From Acidobacteriota bacterium (GTDB taxonomy: Bacteria > Acidobacteriota > Vicinamibacteria > Vicinamibacterales > SCN-69-37), in assembly GCA_016716905.1 (NCBI GenBank), contig JADJUS010000004.1, forward strand, positions 620,001-684,000: DNA of 64,000 bases, read 5' to 3'. Made by a program: the position numbers and the translations under genes. Shown here piece by piece: positions 56,816 through 64,000 of this stretch; position 1 is the stretch's first letter; every line of letters begins with the position of its first letter. Under the pieces are notes generated by a model, which was not told the DNA's origin, ran no database searches, and worked only from the letters and a program-made list of their open reading frames with translations.

Positions 56816-57967
56816 CTACTTCGAGTCGAGCAGGCGGAGGCGCAGCGAAAGACTATGGCCGTCGAGGACATTTGGCCCGCGCGGCACCGCCGTGACAGCG
56901 CCGCCGCCCGCACCAGCGGTGCCTCCGCCAGATCCGCGAGCCACCACAGTGGCGGTCGATCCACTGCTCACGGCACCCGCAGCGCCGCTGCTCATCACAC
57001 CACCACCGACGCGCCCGCCGGCACCGCCGCCGCCCGCACCACCGCCCCGGCCCAGATACGCGCCGGCCGCCACGTACGGATCGGGCATGTCGAATGACAC
57101 CAACTGGCCGGGCGACACCCAATCCACGGTCTTGCCTGGCGCACTGCCTGAAGAGACGAGACGCCCCGTGGGCTCGTGCGTCACCAGTCGCTGCAGACCC
57201 GCCCACAGCGCTCGTGTGCCATCGGCTCGGCGAACCGCTTTCAGCTTGCCCGATACCTCGATGATCATCGGTCCGTCGGTGGTGTCAACGGCGCGGCCCC
57301 GGAACGTGAAGCCGATGGTGCCCGCGATCAATCGCACCACCTGATGCTCCACAGTTTCTGTACCGTTGGGAGCCTTGTGCACCATCCACAACTCGGCATC
57401 CACGGCACCATCGATCACCGCTTCGGGATCGGTCGACACCAGCATCGGCATCGTTGCGCCCACTCGTAACTCCAGTCCCTTCACCGTTGCGGCGCAGGTG
57501 CTCTGCGACGGGCGCGTGATCTGATCGAGGCCGATGCGATCTCCCCGCTGGAGGGTGAGTTCGTTTGTGCCACCGGACCCGGTGGCCACCGCCCGGCCGC
57601 GTTCCCACAGGCGCAACCATGTGACGCCCACTGAGACCTGGGTGGTCGTTCGCGACCGTTCTGTGACCGTGACCCGCCATCCATCAGTGGCATCCGTCGG
57701 CGGCGTGCCCCGGGTGATCACTGACTGGCACAAGCTGCCACGGCTATACACGAACCACGGGTCGCTGCCTGGGGCGCCTGCCACACCAGAGACCGACGTG
57801 CCGATCTGACGGCCGTCCGGCAGCTGGACAGGTGAGGCCAGTGTGAGCTCGAACGGATCCGTCCGGTTCGCCATGGCGATGACGCCACCGCGCCCTCCGC
57901 CTCCCTGCGGTGGGGCAACCGCGGCCTGGCCGACCGTCAGCAGCGCGACCAGCGCAGCGCTCCACAT
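56816..57967 (-). CDS. Secreted protein with Gly-rich ends, unknown
   Basis: 383 residues with signal MWSAALVALLTVGQAAVA. A central beta-rich domain (about 30-270: DPFELTLASPVQLPDGRQIGTSVSG; VTVTERSRTTTQVSVGVTWLRLWERG) lies between short Gly runs at the start (PPQGGGGRGG) and a long Gly/Ser/Ala tail (GRGGGAGGGGAGGRVGGG ... TAGAGGG) that ends with VLDGHSLSLRLRLLDSK. No family recognised. It starts 2 nt after the anti-sigma stop, so is part of that operon. Confidence 0.65.
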   Translation of the reverse strand: MWSAALVALLTVGQAAVAPPQGGGGRGGVIAMANRTDPFELTLASPVQLPDGRQIGTSVSGVAGAPGSDPWFVYSRGSLCQSVITRGTPPTDATDGWRVTVTERSRTTTQVSVGVTWLRLWERGRAVATGSGGTNELTLQRGDRIGLDQITRPSQSTCAATVKGLELRVGATMPMLVSTDPEAVIDGAVDAELWMVHKAPNGTETVEHQVVRLIAGTIGFTFRGRAVDTTDGPMIIEVSGKLKAVRRADGTRALWAGLQRLVTHEPTGRLVSSGSAPGKTVDWVSPGQLVSFDMPDPYVAAGAYLGRGGGAGGGGAGGRVGGGVMSSGAAGAVSSGSTATVVARGSGGGTAGAGGGAVTAVPRGPNVLDGHSLSLRLRLLDSK

Positions 57968-57968
57968 C

Positions 57969-58361
57969 TCAGTTGCCTCCGATCGTCTCGCGCCAGTCCA
58001 CGCCCTCTTCGAGTCGAATGACCCGCGTCGGCTGCGGCGCAGATGTAGGCACTGTCACCACGACAGGCGTCACCTCGGCGGCGGGGGCGGGCGCGAAAGG
58101 CGTCACCAGTCGGCCCGCAGCGAATCCTCCGGCCATGAACGCGACAGCCGCCGCAGCCGCCGCGGCCACACGCCATCGGCGCGGTCGCACCACTGTCTGC
58201 GCCTCATCCTGCGGCATCGTTGCGCCCACGAGCCGGCGCAGGGCCATCAGGTCCACCACGTACGCGCGGCCCTCAGCGGTTTCCAGTGCGCGCATGACGT
58301 CGCCATGCTGCACGGGCTCTGCGTCCACCCACGCGGCCAGCGTTTCCAAATGTGTGTCCAT
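57969..58361 (-). CDS. Membrane-anchored anti-sigma-like protein
   Basis: 130 residues from ATG 58361, with AAGGAGAG 6 nt upstream. MDTHLETLAAWVDAEPVQHGDVMRALETAEGRAYVVDLMALRRLV is a short cytoplasmic helical part; RRWRVAAAAAAAVAFMAGGFAAGRL is a membrane segment; a Pro/Val-rich periplasmic tail follows. It lacks the zinc finger of classical anti-sigmas, but the position directly after an ECF sigma gene and the topology fit. Confidence 0.7.
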   Translation of the reverse strand: MDTHLETLAAWVDAEPVQHGDVMRALETAEGRAYVVDLMALRRLVGATMPQDEAQTVVRPRRWRVAAAAAAAVAFMAGGFAAGRLVTPFAPAPAAEVTPVVVTVPTSAPQPTRVIRLEEGVDWRETIGGN

Positions 58362-58390
58362 CGGACTCTCCTTCAACACGTTACTCCTGA

Positions 58391-58879
58391 TCACGGCGTG
58401 CGCCGCAGGGCCGGCGCCAGGGTCGCCCGCAGCTCCTGGCGTGCCCGATGCAGACGGGACCGTACCGCAGCCGGCGTCAAGTCACACGCCACGGCAATTT
58501 CGTCGTAGTTCAGGCCGCCGACCTCACGCATCAGGAACACATCACGATCGAGGTCTGCCAGCGCCTCAAGGGCCTGATTGAGGGCCACCGCCAGTTCCTG
58601 GGTCGGGGCCGCCGCGCGCTCCACCATCGGACCTGTCGCGGGCCGCCTCGCGCCATCGCGCAGGAAATTGAGGCCGAGGTTCCTGGCCACGCTGAACACC
58701 CAGGCACGTTCGCCGCCGGCATCGGTGTCGGGCACACCGGCCCGGGTCACGCGCAGAAACACCTCCTGCGTCAGGTCGCGGGCGGGCTCAGACTGGCCGA
58801 CCAGCCGGCACAAGTAGCGGAACACGCCCTGCCGGTGTTCGGAGAACAGGCGATCGGTCTTTGTCACCGTTGGGTTCAC
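58391..58879 (-). CDS. ECF-type RNA polymerase sigma factor (locus 2)
   Basis: 162 residues. Sigma-2: GVFRYLCRLVGQSEPARDLTQEVFLRVTRAG ... RAWVFSVARNLGLNFLRD; sigma-4: LADLDRDVFLMREVGGLNYDEIAVACDLTPAAVRSRLHRARQEL. Separated by 29 bp from the anti-sigma-like gene. Distinct from the locus 1 sigma, so different promoters are expected. Confidence 0.92.
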   Translation of the reverse strand: MNPTVTKTDRLFSEHRQGVFRYLCRLVGQSEPARDLTQEVFLRVTRAGVPDTDAGGERAWVFSVARNLGLNFLRDGARRPATGPMVERAAAPTQELAVALNQALEALADLDRDVFLMREVGGLNYDEIAVACDLTPAAVRSRLHRARQELRATLAPALRRTP

Positions 58880-58928
58880 GCGCTCGGGCTCGTTCCTTAG
58901 AACCCCATGTCACGGCGTTTGTTGCAGG

Positions 58929-60716
58929 CTATTTTTTTCGAATGGCCCTGAGGACACGGCCCCCTGGCTGATCCTGGGCGGCGACAATGGCGCGCACCAC
59001 GTAGTCACCCGACGTCAGTGCCCCGACAGGCACTGCGGCCGTTACCACAAAGCGATCCGGCTCACTTGTGGCAGCGAACGTTCCCTTGATCGTGACCAGA
59101 GCCGGACCGTTGGCAGTCCGCGCCACTTCAAAGACCGCTCCGACGGCTGCCCCCTGGCGGGCGCCATAAATTTCCAGGTAAGCCATCGCCGATGCCTCGC
59201 GGCCAAAATCCAGACGCGGCTGGAACCGGCCCTCGCGCGACAGCCCCACCACAAGCGCGCTCATCGTGAGCGGGCCTGCGCTGGCCAACTCGGCGTTGAT
59301 CTCCGCGTCCGCGGCTCCCCCGCGGCCCGAGCTTTCCGTGGCCGCGACGCGAAGGCGATAGTGGCCTGCCGGCACAATCAGCGATGACGCGACCGGTGAC
59401 GCCGTGAGCTCGGCGGGGCCAAGCTGCGTGCTCGCCACCAGCTTCCCTTCATCGTTGAAAAGGCCCACGATGGCCGACGATGGGGCGGCTGATTCATCGG
59501 GCGAATCGAAGAGTGCCACGACGCGAATCATCTGCCCGCCAGGTTCGCGCGAACTGAACCCCGTGATGCGCAAGGGGAGGTCGCGAAAGACCCGAGCGTC
59601 TTTCATCATGTCCAGTGGTGTCGGTGCGCCGGTGTTCACAAACCGCGCGGCTGTGCGCATCACACTGAGCTGAGGACGCTGACGCACGGTCGTGCCAGCC
59701 CGCGTCACTGCCAATGAGAATCCCCGGACCGTTCCGGTGGTTTCAGAAGGCTCCGGCTCCACGCGCGCGATGTAGTAGCCCGACGTCTCGCGCGCCACGC
59801 GAGACAGGGCCGAATTTGCCGCATCGCCCAGGTGCAGCAACGGACCACCCGTGGCGCCGGTCAAGTGCTCGAGGCCGGCCCTGCCGCCATCGGTCACCGC
59901 CAACTCAGGCTGGACCACGTAGAACTGGGCGCGTGCGGAGGCGGCTGCGGCCCCGACCTGCTTGAACTGGTCGGTTCGGAGTTGGCAGGGCGGAAGTATC
60001 CGCATCGCCGGCGTGGGCGCGGGCGCGGCGGTCGGGCCTGTGGGCACAGAAAGCTGTGCCGAGAAGAACACGATGGCGACCGGTGCTTCACCGCCGCGGA
60101 GGTCATCGAGGGTTCCGCGCAACGCCGCGAGTGTGGCAGTCGTGCGGCACGTGGCGTCTTCGGCGCCCTCGTTTGGCGGGGCCTGCCCGCCAATGCGGGT
60201 CAGGGCCTGGCTGATGCGGTGATGCTCGGTCGTCAGGTCAACAGTGAGTCCGCCATACGGCATGGTCATCAACGCCACACGGTCGCGGGGGCCGAGGAGG
60301 CGCAGAAACTGGATGATCTGTTCCTTGACGCCGGCATCGCGGCCAGGACGGACGGTGTACTGGTCAAGAATCAGCACGACGCTTCGGCCGCCGTCACCGG
60401 TGGCGTTGGTGCCGTACGGAGCAAGCGGAGCGTCCGCACCGGCGCCCGCGTCCCCTGCGGGGGCCGATGCGAGCGACACATATTCGAGCGAACGGATCGG
60501 CCGTGCGCGGCCGTCGATCTTGAGGGTGACTTCGTCCGCGCGCAGGTCAGCCACCGGCTGGCCATCTGCGCCGACCACCGCAAAATCCACCGCGATGAGC
60601 CGTGCGCGGTCTTGTGATGACAACACGAATTGCTGGGCGGCGGGTTGCACCGTGGCCAGCGCGAGGAGCCCGAGAGACGCGGCCATCAGCCGCAGCGACG
60701 CAAAGCGAAAGGGCAT
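58929..60716 (-). CDS. Secreted VWFA-domain protein, acidobacterial type (second)
   Basis: 595 residues with signal MPFRFASLRLMAASLGLLALATVQPAAQ. RLIAVDFAVVGADGQPVADLRADEVTLKIDGRARPIRSLEYVSL opens as in the 15551 paralogue; SVVLILDQYTVRPGRDAGVKEQIIQFLRLLGPRDRVALMTMPYGGLTVDLTTEHHR is the VWFA core; the C-terminus ends SGDYVVRAIVAAQDQPGGRVLRAIRKK. Function unknown, probably cell-surface adhesion or scaffold. Follows the glycosyltransferase gene by 21 bp. Confidence 0.83.
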   Translation of the reverse strand: MPFRFASLRLMAASLGLLALATVQPAAQQFVLSSQDRARLIAVDFAVVGADGQPVADLRADEVTLKIDGRARPIRSLEYVSLASAPAGDAGAGADAPLAPYGTNATGDGGRSVVLILDQYTVRPGRDAGVKEQIIQFLRLLGPRDRVALMTMPYGGLTVDLTTEHHRISQALTRIGGQAPPNEGAEDATCRTTATLAALRGTLDDLRGGEAPVAIVFFSAQLSVPTGPTAAPAPTPAMRILPPCQLRTDQFKQVGAAAASARAQFYVVQPELAVTDGGRAGLEHLTGATGGPLLHLGDAANSALSRVARETSGYYIARVEPEPSETTGTVRGFSLAVTRAGTTVRQRPQLSVMRTAARFVNTGAPTPLDMMKDARVFRDLPLRITGFSSREPGGQMIRVVALFDSPDESAAPSSAIVGLFNDEGKLVASTQLGPAELTASPVASSLIVPAGHYRLRVAATESSGRGGAADAEINAELASAGPLTMSALVVGLSREGRFQPRLDFGREASAMAYLEIYGARQGAAVGAVFEVARTANGPALVTIKGTFAATSEPDRFVVTAAVPVGALTSGDYVVRAIVAAQDQPGGRVLRAIRKK

Positions 60717-60737
60717 CCCCTTGAGGATACTCCGCGC

Positions 60738-62309
60738 TCAGTCGATGTAGTAGACGAAGATGGAATGGCCGATTCGCGCGACAGGCGTGTATTTGTCCAG
60801 CCATCGGAACATCGTCTGTGGCTCGAGATACACACCCTGGAGGTTGGTCACGCTGATGGCGACGTAGCTCTTTCGCTGGATGTTGATGCTGGTCGCCGCC
60901 GGATTCGGGTTTCTGAGCTGGTAACTCGGCAGCCAGTCGTACTTGATGCCGTAGCGATCGGGCGAATCGGTGCCGAAGTAGCTGAGATAGACACGGTCGA
61001 TCCCGCGGCTGTCCATGAATTGCTTCAGGCCTTTGAGGTCTTGTCCCCAGTCGAGATTTGAGTCAACCAGGTAGCGGTAGCCGTGTGCTGGACCGCCGGC
61101 GAACTCGTTGAAGTACGCCAGATGATGCGGCCATGTCGTCCACGCCGTGACGGGGTACCACAGCAACGGCAGGATCAACAGGAATTTGAACCGGCTGCTG
61201 AGGTGCATGAGTGCGCCCGCCGCCACCACAAAGATGAACGGGTAAACGGGCAGCACGTAGCGCAGACCGATCGAGCGCAGCTCAACGCTGAAGAAGGCGA
61301 AGAACGCGACGATGGGGAGCCACAGGATGAGGTCGTCCAGGGTGATCGTGCGCCGGAACAGCTTCGCCATGACCAGAAAGAGCGCGCCGCCGAAGCAGAG
61401 CAGGAGGGGTATCGGCGTCTTGAGTAAAAACGCCACGAAGATGTAATACCACCAGCCCTCGCTTGAGAGCTGGCCCATGAGGTACGACCAGTGACCGGCT
61501 GCGCTGCTCTGAATGGTGAGTCCCTGCAGGTACGGTTGTGGGTTCAGGCCATAGCCGACCAGGAACACCGCGATCGTGCACGCCGCCGAGAGCAGCAGGC
61601 CTTTGATCGGCAGTCGACGGCCGCCGAACGCCATGAAGCCCAGGATGATTGCTTCGACCGGCAGCAGCAGCAGCGCCGGAAATTTCGAGAGCAGGGCCAG
61701 GCCGAGCGAGATCCCGGATAACACGTGGTACCGCCTGGTGTCGTGGACCAGGGCCTGTCGAAACAGCGCCATCGTGGTGAAACAGAAGACGGTCAGCGTC
61801 ATGTCCGGTGTGATGAGCGCGCCGTGGGCCAGCATGTTGGGACAGAGGGCGAAAAACGCGAGCGCGATGAGGCCGGCGGCGAGGCCGTAGAGGGCGGCGG
61901 CCACGCGATACACGACATAGCCCAGCAAGAGCGCCTGCAGTATGACCATGAACCGCGCCCGGTTCAGAAGCCGGTCGTCACGGTTGGCCTCTGACGACAA
62001 CAACGCCTGCCCGCGGGCGATGTCTGCCGCCCCGAGAAACGCGAGGTCTTTCGATGGCTCGGCAGAGTAGTTCCACACACGCCTGTCCAGGTCCTCCCAG
62101 AGCAGGGGCAGGCTGTCGAGGTAGTACGCAAGCGGCGGATGAATCGGAGCCGAGGGCACATCCCACTGCTGGTGACTGAGCAGGTAGTCGCCCATGCCGA
62201 AGTAGTTCGTTTCGTCCCACGTGGCAGACTTGGTGCTGACGGCGGTCGCGGCCTGGGCCGCGAACAGGGCGAGCAGGACAGGTACGAGCAGCCGCGCGCG
62301 TGTGGGCAT
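60738..62309 (-). CDS. GT-C glycosyltransferase (PMT/ArnT-like)
   Basis: 523 residues from ATG 62309. STKSATWDETNYFGMGDYLLSHQQWDVPSAPIHPPLAYYLDSLPLLWEDL (about 25-75) holds the acidic catalytic motif (DE) and H-P-P-L-AYYL of dolichyl/polyprenyl-phosphate sugar transferases. About ten membrane helices follow, then a C-terminal soluble domain with GYRYLVDSNLDWGQDLKGLKQFM. Transfers sugars from a lipid carrier to protein or lipid A; acceptor unknown. 5 bp after the TPR gene. Confidence 0.85.
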   Translation of the reverse strand: MPTRARLLVPVLLALFAAQAATAVSTKSATWDETNYFGMGDYLLSHQQWDVPSAPIHPPLAYYLDSLPLLWEDLDRRVWNYSAEPSKDLAFLGAADIARGQALLSSEANRDDRLLNRARFMVILQALLLGYVVYRVAAALYGLAAGLIALAFFALCPNMLAHGALITPDMTLTVFCFTTMALFRQALVHDTRRYHVLSGISLGLALLSKFPALLLLPVEAIILGFMAFGGRRLPIKGLLLSAACTIAVFLVGYGLNPQPYLQGLTIQSSAAGHWSYLMGQLSSEGWWYYIFVAFLLKTPIPLLLCFGGALFLVMAKLFRRTITLDDLILWLPIVAFFAFFSVELRSIGLRYVLPVYPFIFVVAAGALMHLSSRFKFLLILPLLWYPVTAWTTWPHHLAYFNEFAGGPAHGYRYLVDSNLDWGQDLKGLKQFMDSRGIDRVYLSYFGTDSPDRYGIKYDWLPSYQLRNPNPAATSINIQRKSYVAISVTNLQGVYLEPQTMFRWLDKYTPVARIGHSIFVYYID

Positions 62310-62314
62310 CGCCG

Positions 62315-63997
62315 CTATGGTTCCTGGCGCGATGCGAGAGTGGCGGCCAGGCGGCGCCAGTCGTCGTTCGTGGGATCGAGCCGGAGGGCTTCCTGGCACT
62401 CGCGAAGCGCTTCAGCCACTCGGCCCTCCCTGGCGAGTGCGAGCGCGAGGTTGCCGTGCGCGAGTGCGTTGTCGGGCGCCAGGCGAATGGCTTCGGTGTA
62501 GGCCGCGATGGCGGCCTTCGGCTGGCCCGCTCGCGCGTGCATCGCCCCGAGGTTATTGTGCGCCTCGGCGAAGTCCGGCCGGACTTTTGTAGCAATCGCG
62601 AACTGGCCCATGGCCTCGGCCACTTTGTTCTGGAGGGTGAACAGCAGACCCAGGTTGTTGCGCCACTCTGCCTGATCGGGCACGATGCGAAGCGCCTGCC
62701 GGTATTGATCGATCGCCTCGTCGTTGCGGCCGACCTTGGCAAACACTTCAGCCAGACCCGCGTGCGCCCGGTGATTACCGGTGGTCACGGCGAGGGCTCG
62801 CCTCCATAACGTCTCGCTGTTGCGCCAATGCTGGACCTGCTGTCGTGCCGCAAACGCGCAGGCGCCAACGACGAGCAGGGCCGCCACGGCCGCCGCGGGT
62901 TGTAGCTGCGGTCGGCGTGCGATCAACTCGGCGCCGCCCCACGCAATGATCACGAAGAGGCCGACGAGCGGGATGTAGGTAAAGCGGTCCGCCATCAACT
63001 GGTCGCCGGCCTGAAACAGGCCAATCACCGGCAGGAGCGTGAGCAGGTACCAGAGCCAACCGACCAGCACGTACGGCCGTCGGTCTCTCTGCCGCACGGC
63101 GACGGTCGTGACCAGCGCCAGCGCCGCGCCCGCGCTGAGCACCTGCCACCACGGCGGCAACACGGGCGGATAGGGATAAAACACCGCGAGGCCAGACGGC
63201 CAGAACATCTGGCCGATGTACTTCACGTACGACAGCACGGCGTTGAACACGCGGAAGTCGAGCGACAGTTGCGCCAGTGTGCCCACCGCGCCGACTTGAG
63301 ACTGCACAGTCAGCGTCGCGATGCTGACGATGGCGGCGAGCGCAAACAGCGGCACTTTCTCGCGAAGCAGCGACATCGTCGGCGGGCGGCGAAGCGGCCA
63401 GATGTCGAGGAGCAGCAGCACCACCGGCAGCGTGACGAGCATGGGTTTCGCCATCAACCCCATAGCAAAGAGGGCGACGACGACGAGATACCGGCGCGTC
63501 GTGCGCGCCTGCGCCCATGCGATGTACGCCCAGAGCGTCAGAAAAAAGAACAGCGTGCTGAGCACATCCTTGCGCTCGGCGACCCAGGCGACCGATTCCA
63601 CGTGAAGGGGATGCACGGCGAACAGCGCTGCGACCAGCGCGCTGCGCCACTCAGCGCCTGTGGCTCGCCGCAGGAATCCGAACAACGCCAGCGTGCCCGC
63701 AATGTGCAGCACCAGATTCGTGACATGGTGCCCGCCGGCGTTCAGGCCGAACATCTCCACGTCGGCCATATGCGATAGCCACGTCGCCGGCTGCCAGTAA
63801 AACAGGTAGCCCGACGTCAGCGCCCACCAGACTCCCTGCCACGAAAGTCCGGCCGCCACGTTCGGATTGTTCGTGATGTACCAGGTGTCGTCGTAGGAGA
63901 CGAACGCAAAGTCCCGCACGTCCGCGAACACAGCCAGAGTGATCGCCGCCAGTCCGGCCGCAATTATCCAGGCTCTGCGAGGGGAGGATTCGGTCAC
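62315..63997 (-). CDS. Membrane glycosyltransferase-like protein with C-terminal TPR repeats
   Basis: 560 residues from GTG 63997, which is 3 nt from the window edge, so a start outside is possible. FAFVSYDDTWYITNNPNVAAGLSWQGVWWALTSGYLFYWQPATWLSHMADVEMFGLNAGGHHVTNLVLH has the acidic first-loop pattern (YDD) of O-mannosyltransferase-like proteins. About ten helices follow, then TPRs from about 410 (RNNLGLLFTLQNKVAEAMGQFAIATKVRPDFAEAHNNLGAMHARAG). The layout resembles TMTC-type transferases. Confidence 0.82.
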   Translation of the reverse strand: MTESSPRRAWIIAAGLAAITLAVFADVRDFAFVSYDDTWYITNNPNVAAGLSWQGVWWALTSGYLFYWQPATWLSHMADVEMFGLNAGGHHVTNLVLHIAGTLALFGFLRRATGAEWRSALVAALFAVHPLHVESVAWVAERKDVLSTLFFFLTLWAYIAWAQARTTRRYLVVVALFAMGLMAKPMLVTLPVVLLLLDIWPLRRPPTMSLLREKVPLFALAAIVSIATLTVQSQVGAVGTLAQLSLDFRVFNAVLSYVKYIGQMFWPSGLAVFYPYPPVLPPWWQVLSAGAALALVTTVAVRQRDRRPYVLVGWLWYLLTLLPVIGLFQAGDQLMADRFTYIPLVGLFVIIAWGGAELIARRPQLQPAAAVAALLVVGACAFAARQQVQHWRNSETLWRRALAVTTGNHRAHAGLAEVFAKVGRNDEAIDQYRQALRIVPDQAEWRNNLGLLFTLQNKVAEAMGQFAIATKVRPDFAEAHNNLGAMHARAGQPKAAIAAYTEAIRLAPDNALAHGNLALALAREGRVAEALRECQEALRLDPTNDDWRRLAATLASRQEP

Positions 63998-64000
63998 GAC

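Overview
The window is GC-rich, gene-dense bacterial chromosome. It most likely comes from the Acidobacteriota, probably Vicinamibacteria. The evidence is two very long MacB/FtsX-type permeases of the acidobacterial 'ADOP' type, each paired with a PadR repressor; two secreted VWFA proteins of the acidobacterial type; long carboxypeptidase-regulatory-domain surface proteins; and many short-spaced ATGA-type gene overlaps. The assignment rests on family content, not on an rRNA or marker gene.

Layout. 1-12.2 kb: a truncated ATP-dependent DNA ligase, a tandem repeat block, secreted proteins, PadR/ADOP locus 1, a Ku + HerA-like ATPase operon, an ExeA-like ATPase and tRNA-His. 12.4-17.2 kb: an ECF sigma/anti-sigma/Gly-rich module following a membrane glycosyltransferase and a VWFA protein. 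18.4 kb: tRNA-Arg(UCU), followed directly by about 15 kb of accessory genes. The first part (18.7-22.8 kb) is a PqqD / HprK-like / nucleotidyltransferase operon built around a Tat-exported protein with 12 cysteines. The second part (22.8-33.8 kb), visibly poorer in GC, is a candidate lasso-peptide cluster: precursor, asparagine-synthetase-like cyclase, transglutaminase-like B2 protease, PqqD-like B1, two HprK-like kinases, a nucleotidyltransferase, two 2OG-Fe(II) oxygenases, two methyltransferases, a beta-propeller protein, and remnants of duplicated cluster genes.

33.9-38.8 kb holds a membrane glycosyltransferase, PadR/ADOP locus 2 and a SRPBCC protein. 38.84-39.12 kb holds an apparently autonomous structured RNA with its own promoter and intrinsic terminator. 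39.1-43.4 kb: nitroreductase, a small double-glycine-leader peptide, FAD monooxygenase, DUF1080 protein, an antitoxin/PIN-toxin pair with a perfect operator palindrome, and a DUF4112 protein. 43.4-54.9 kb: surface proteins, GNAT, a beta-propeller, and an operon of S10 peptidase, nadC, nadA and an amidohydrolase/DUF2785 fusion. 54.9-64 kb: ArsR/SRPBCC pair, Gly-rich secreted proteins, and a second VWFA/glycosyltransferase/ECF sigma/anti-sigma/Gly-rich module that mirrors the one at 12.4-17.2 kb.

The most promising undescribed system is the lasso-peptide cluster. Its precursor has a Trp-x-x-Pro leader motif, Thr at -2, a ring-ready Ala1/Asp8 pair and a C-terminal Ser, in a neighbourhood with two HprK-type kinases of the kind known to phosphorylate lasso precursors on that residue.
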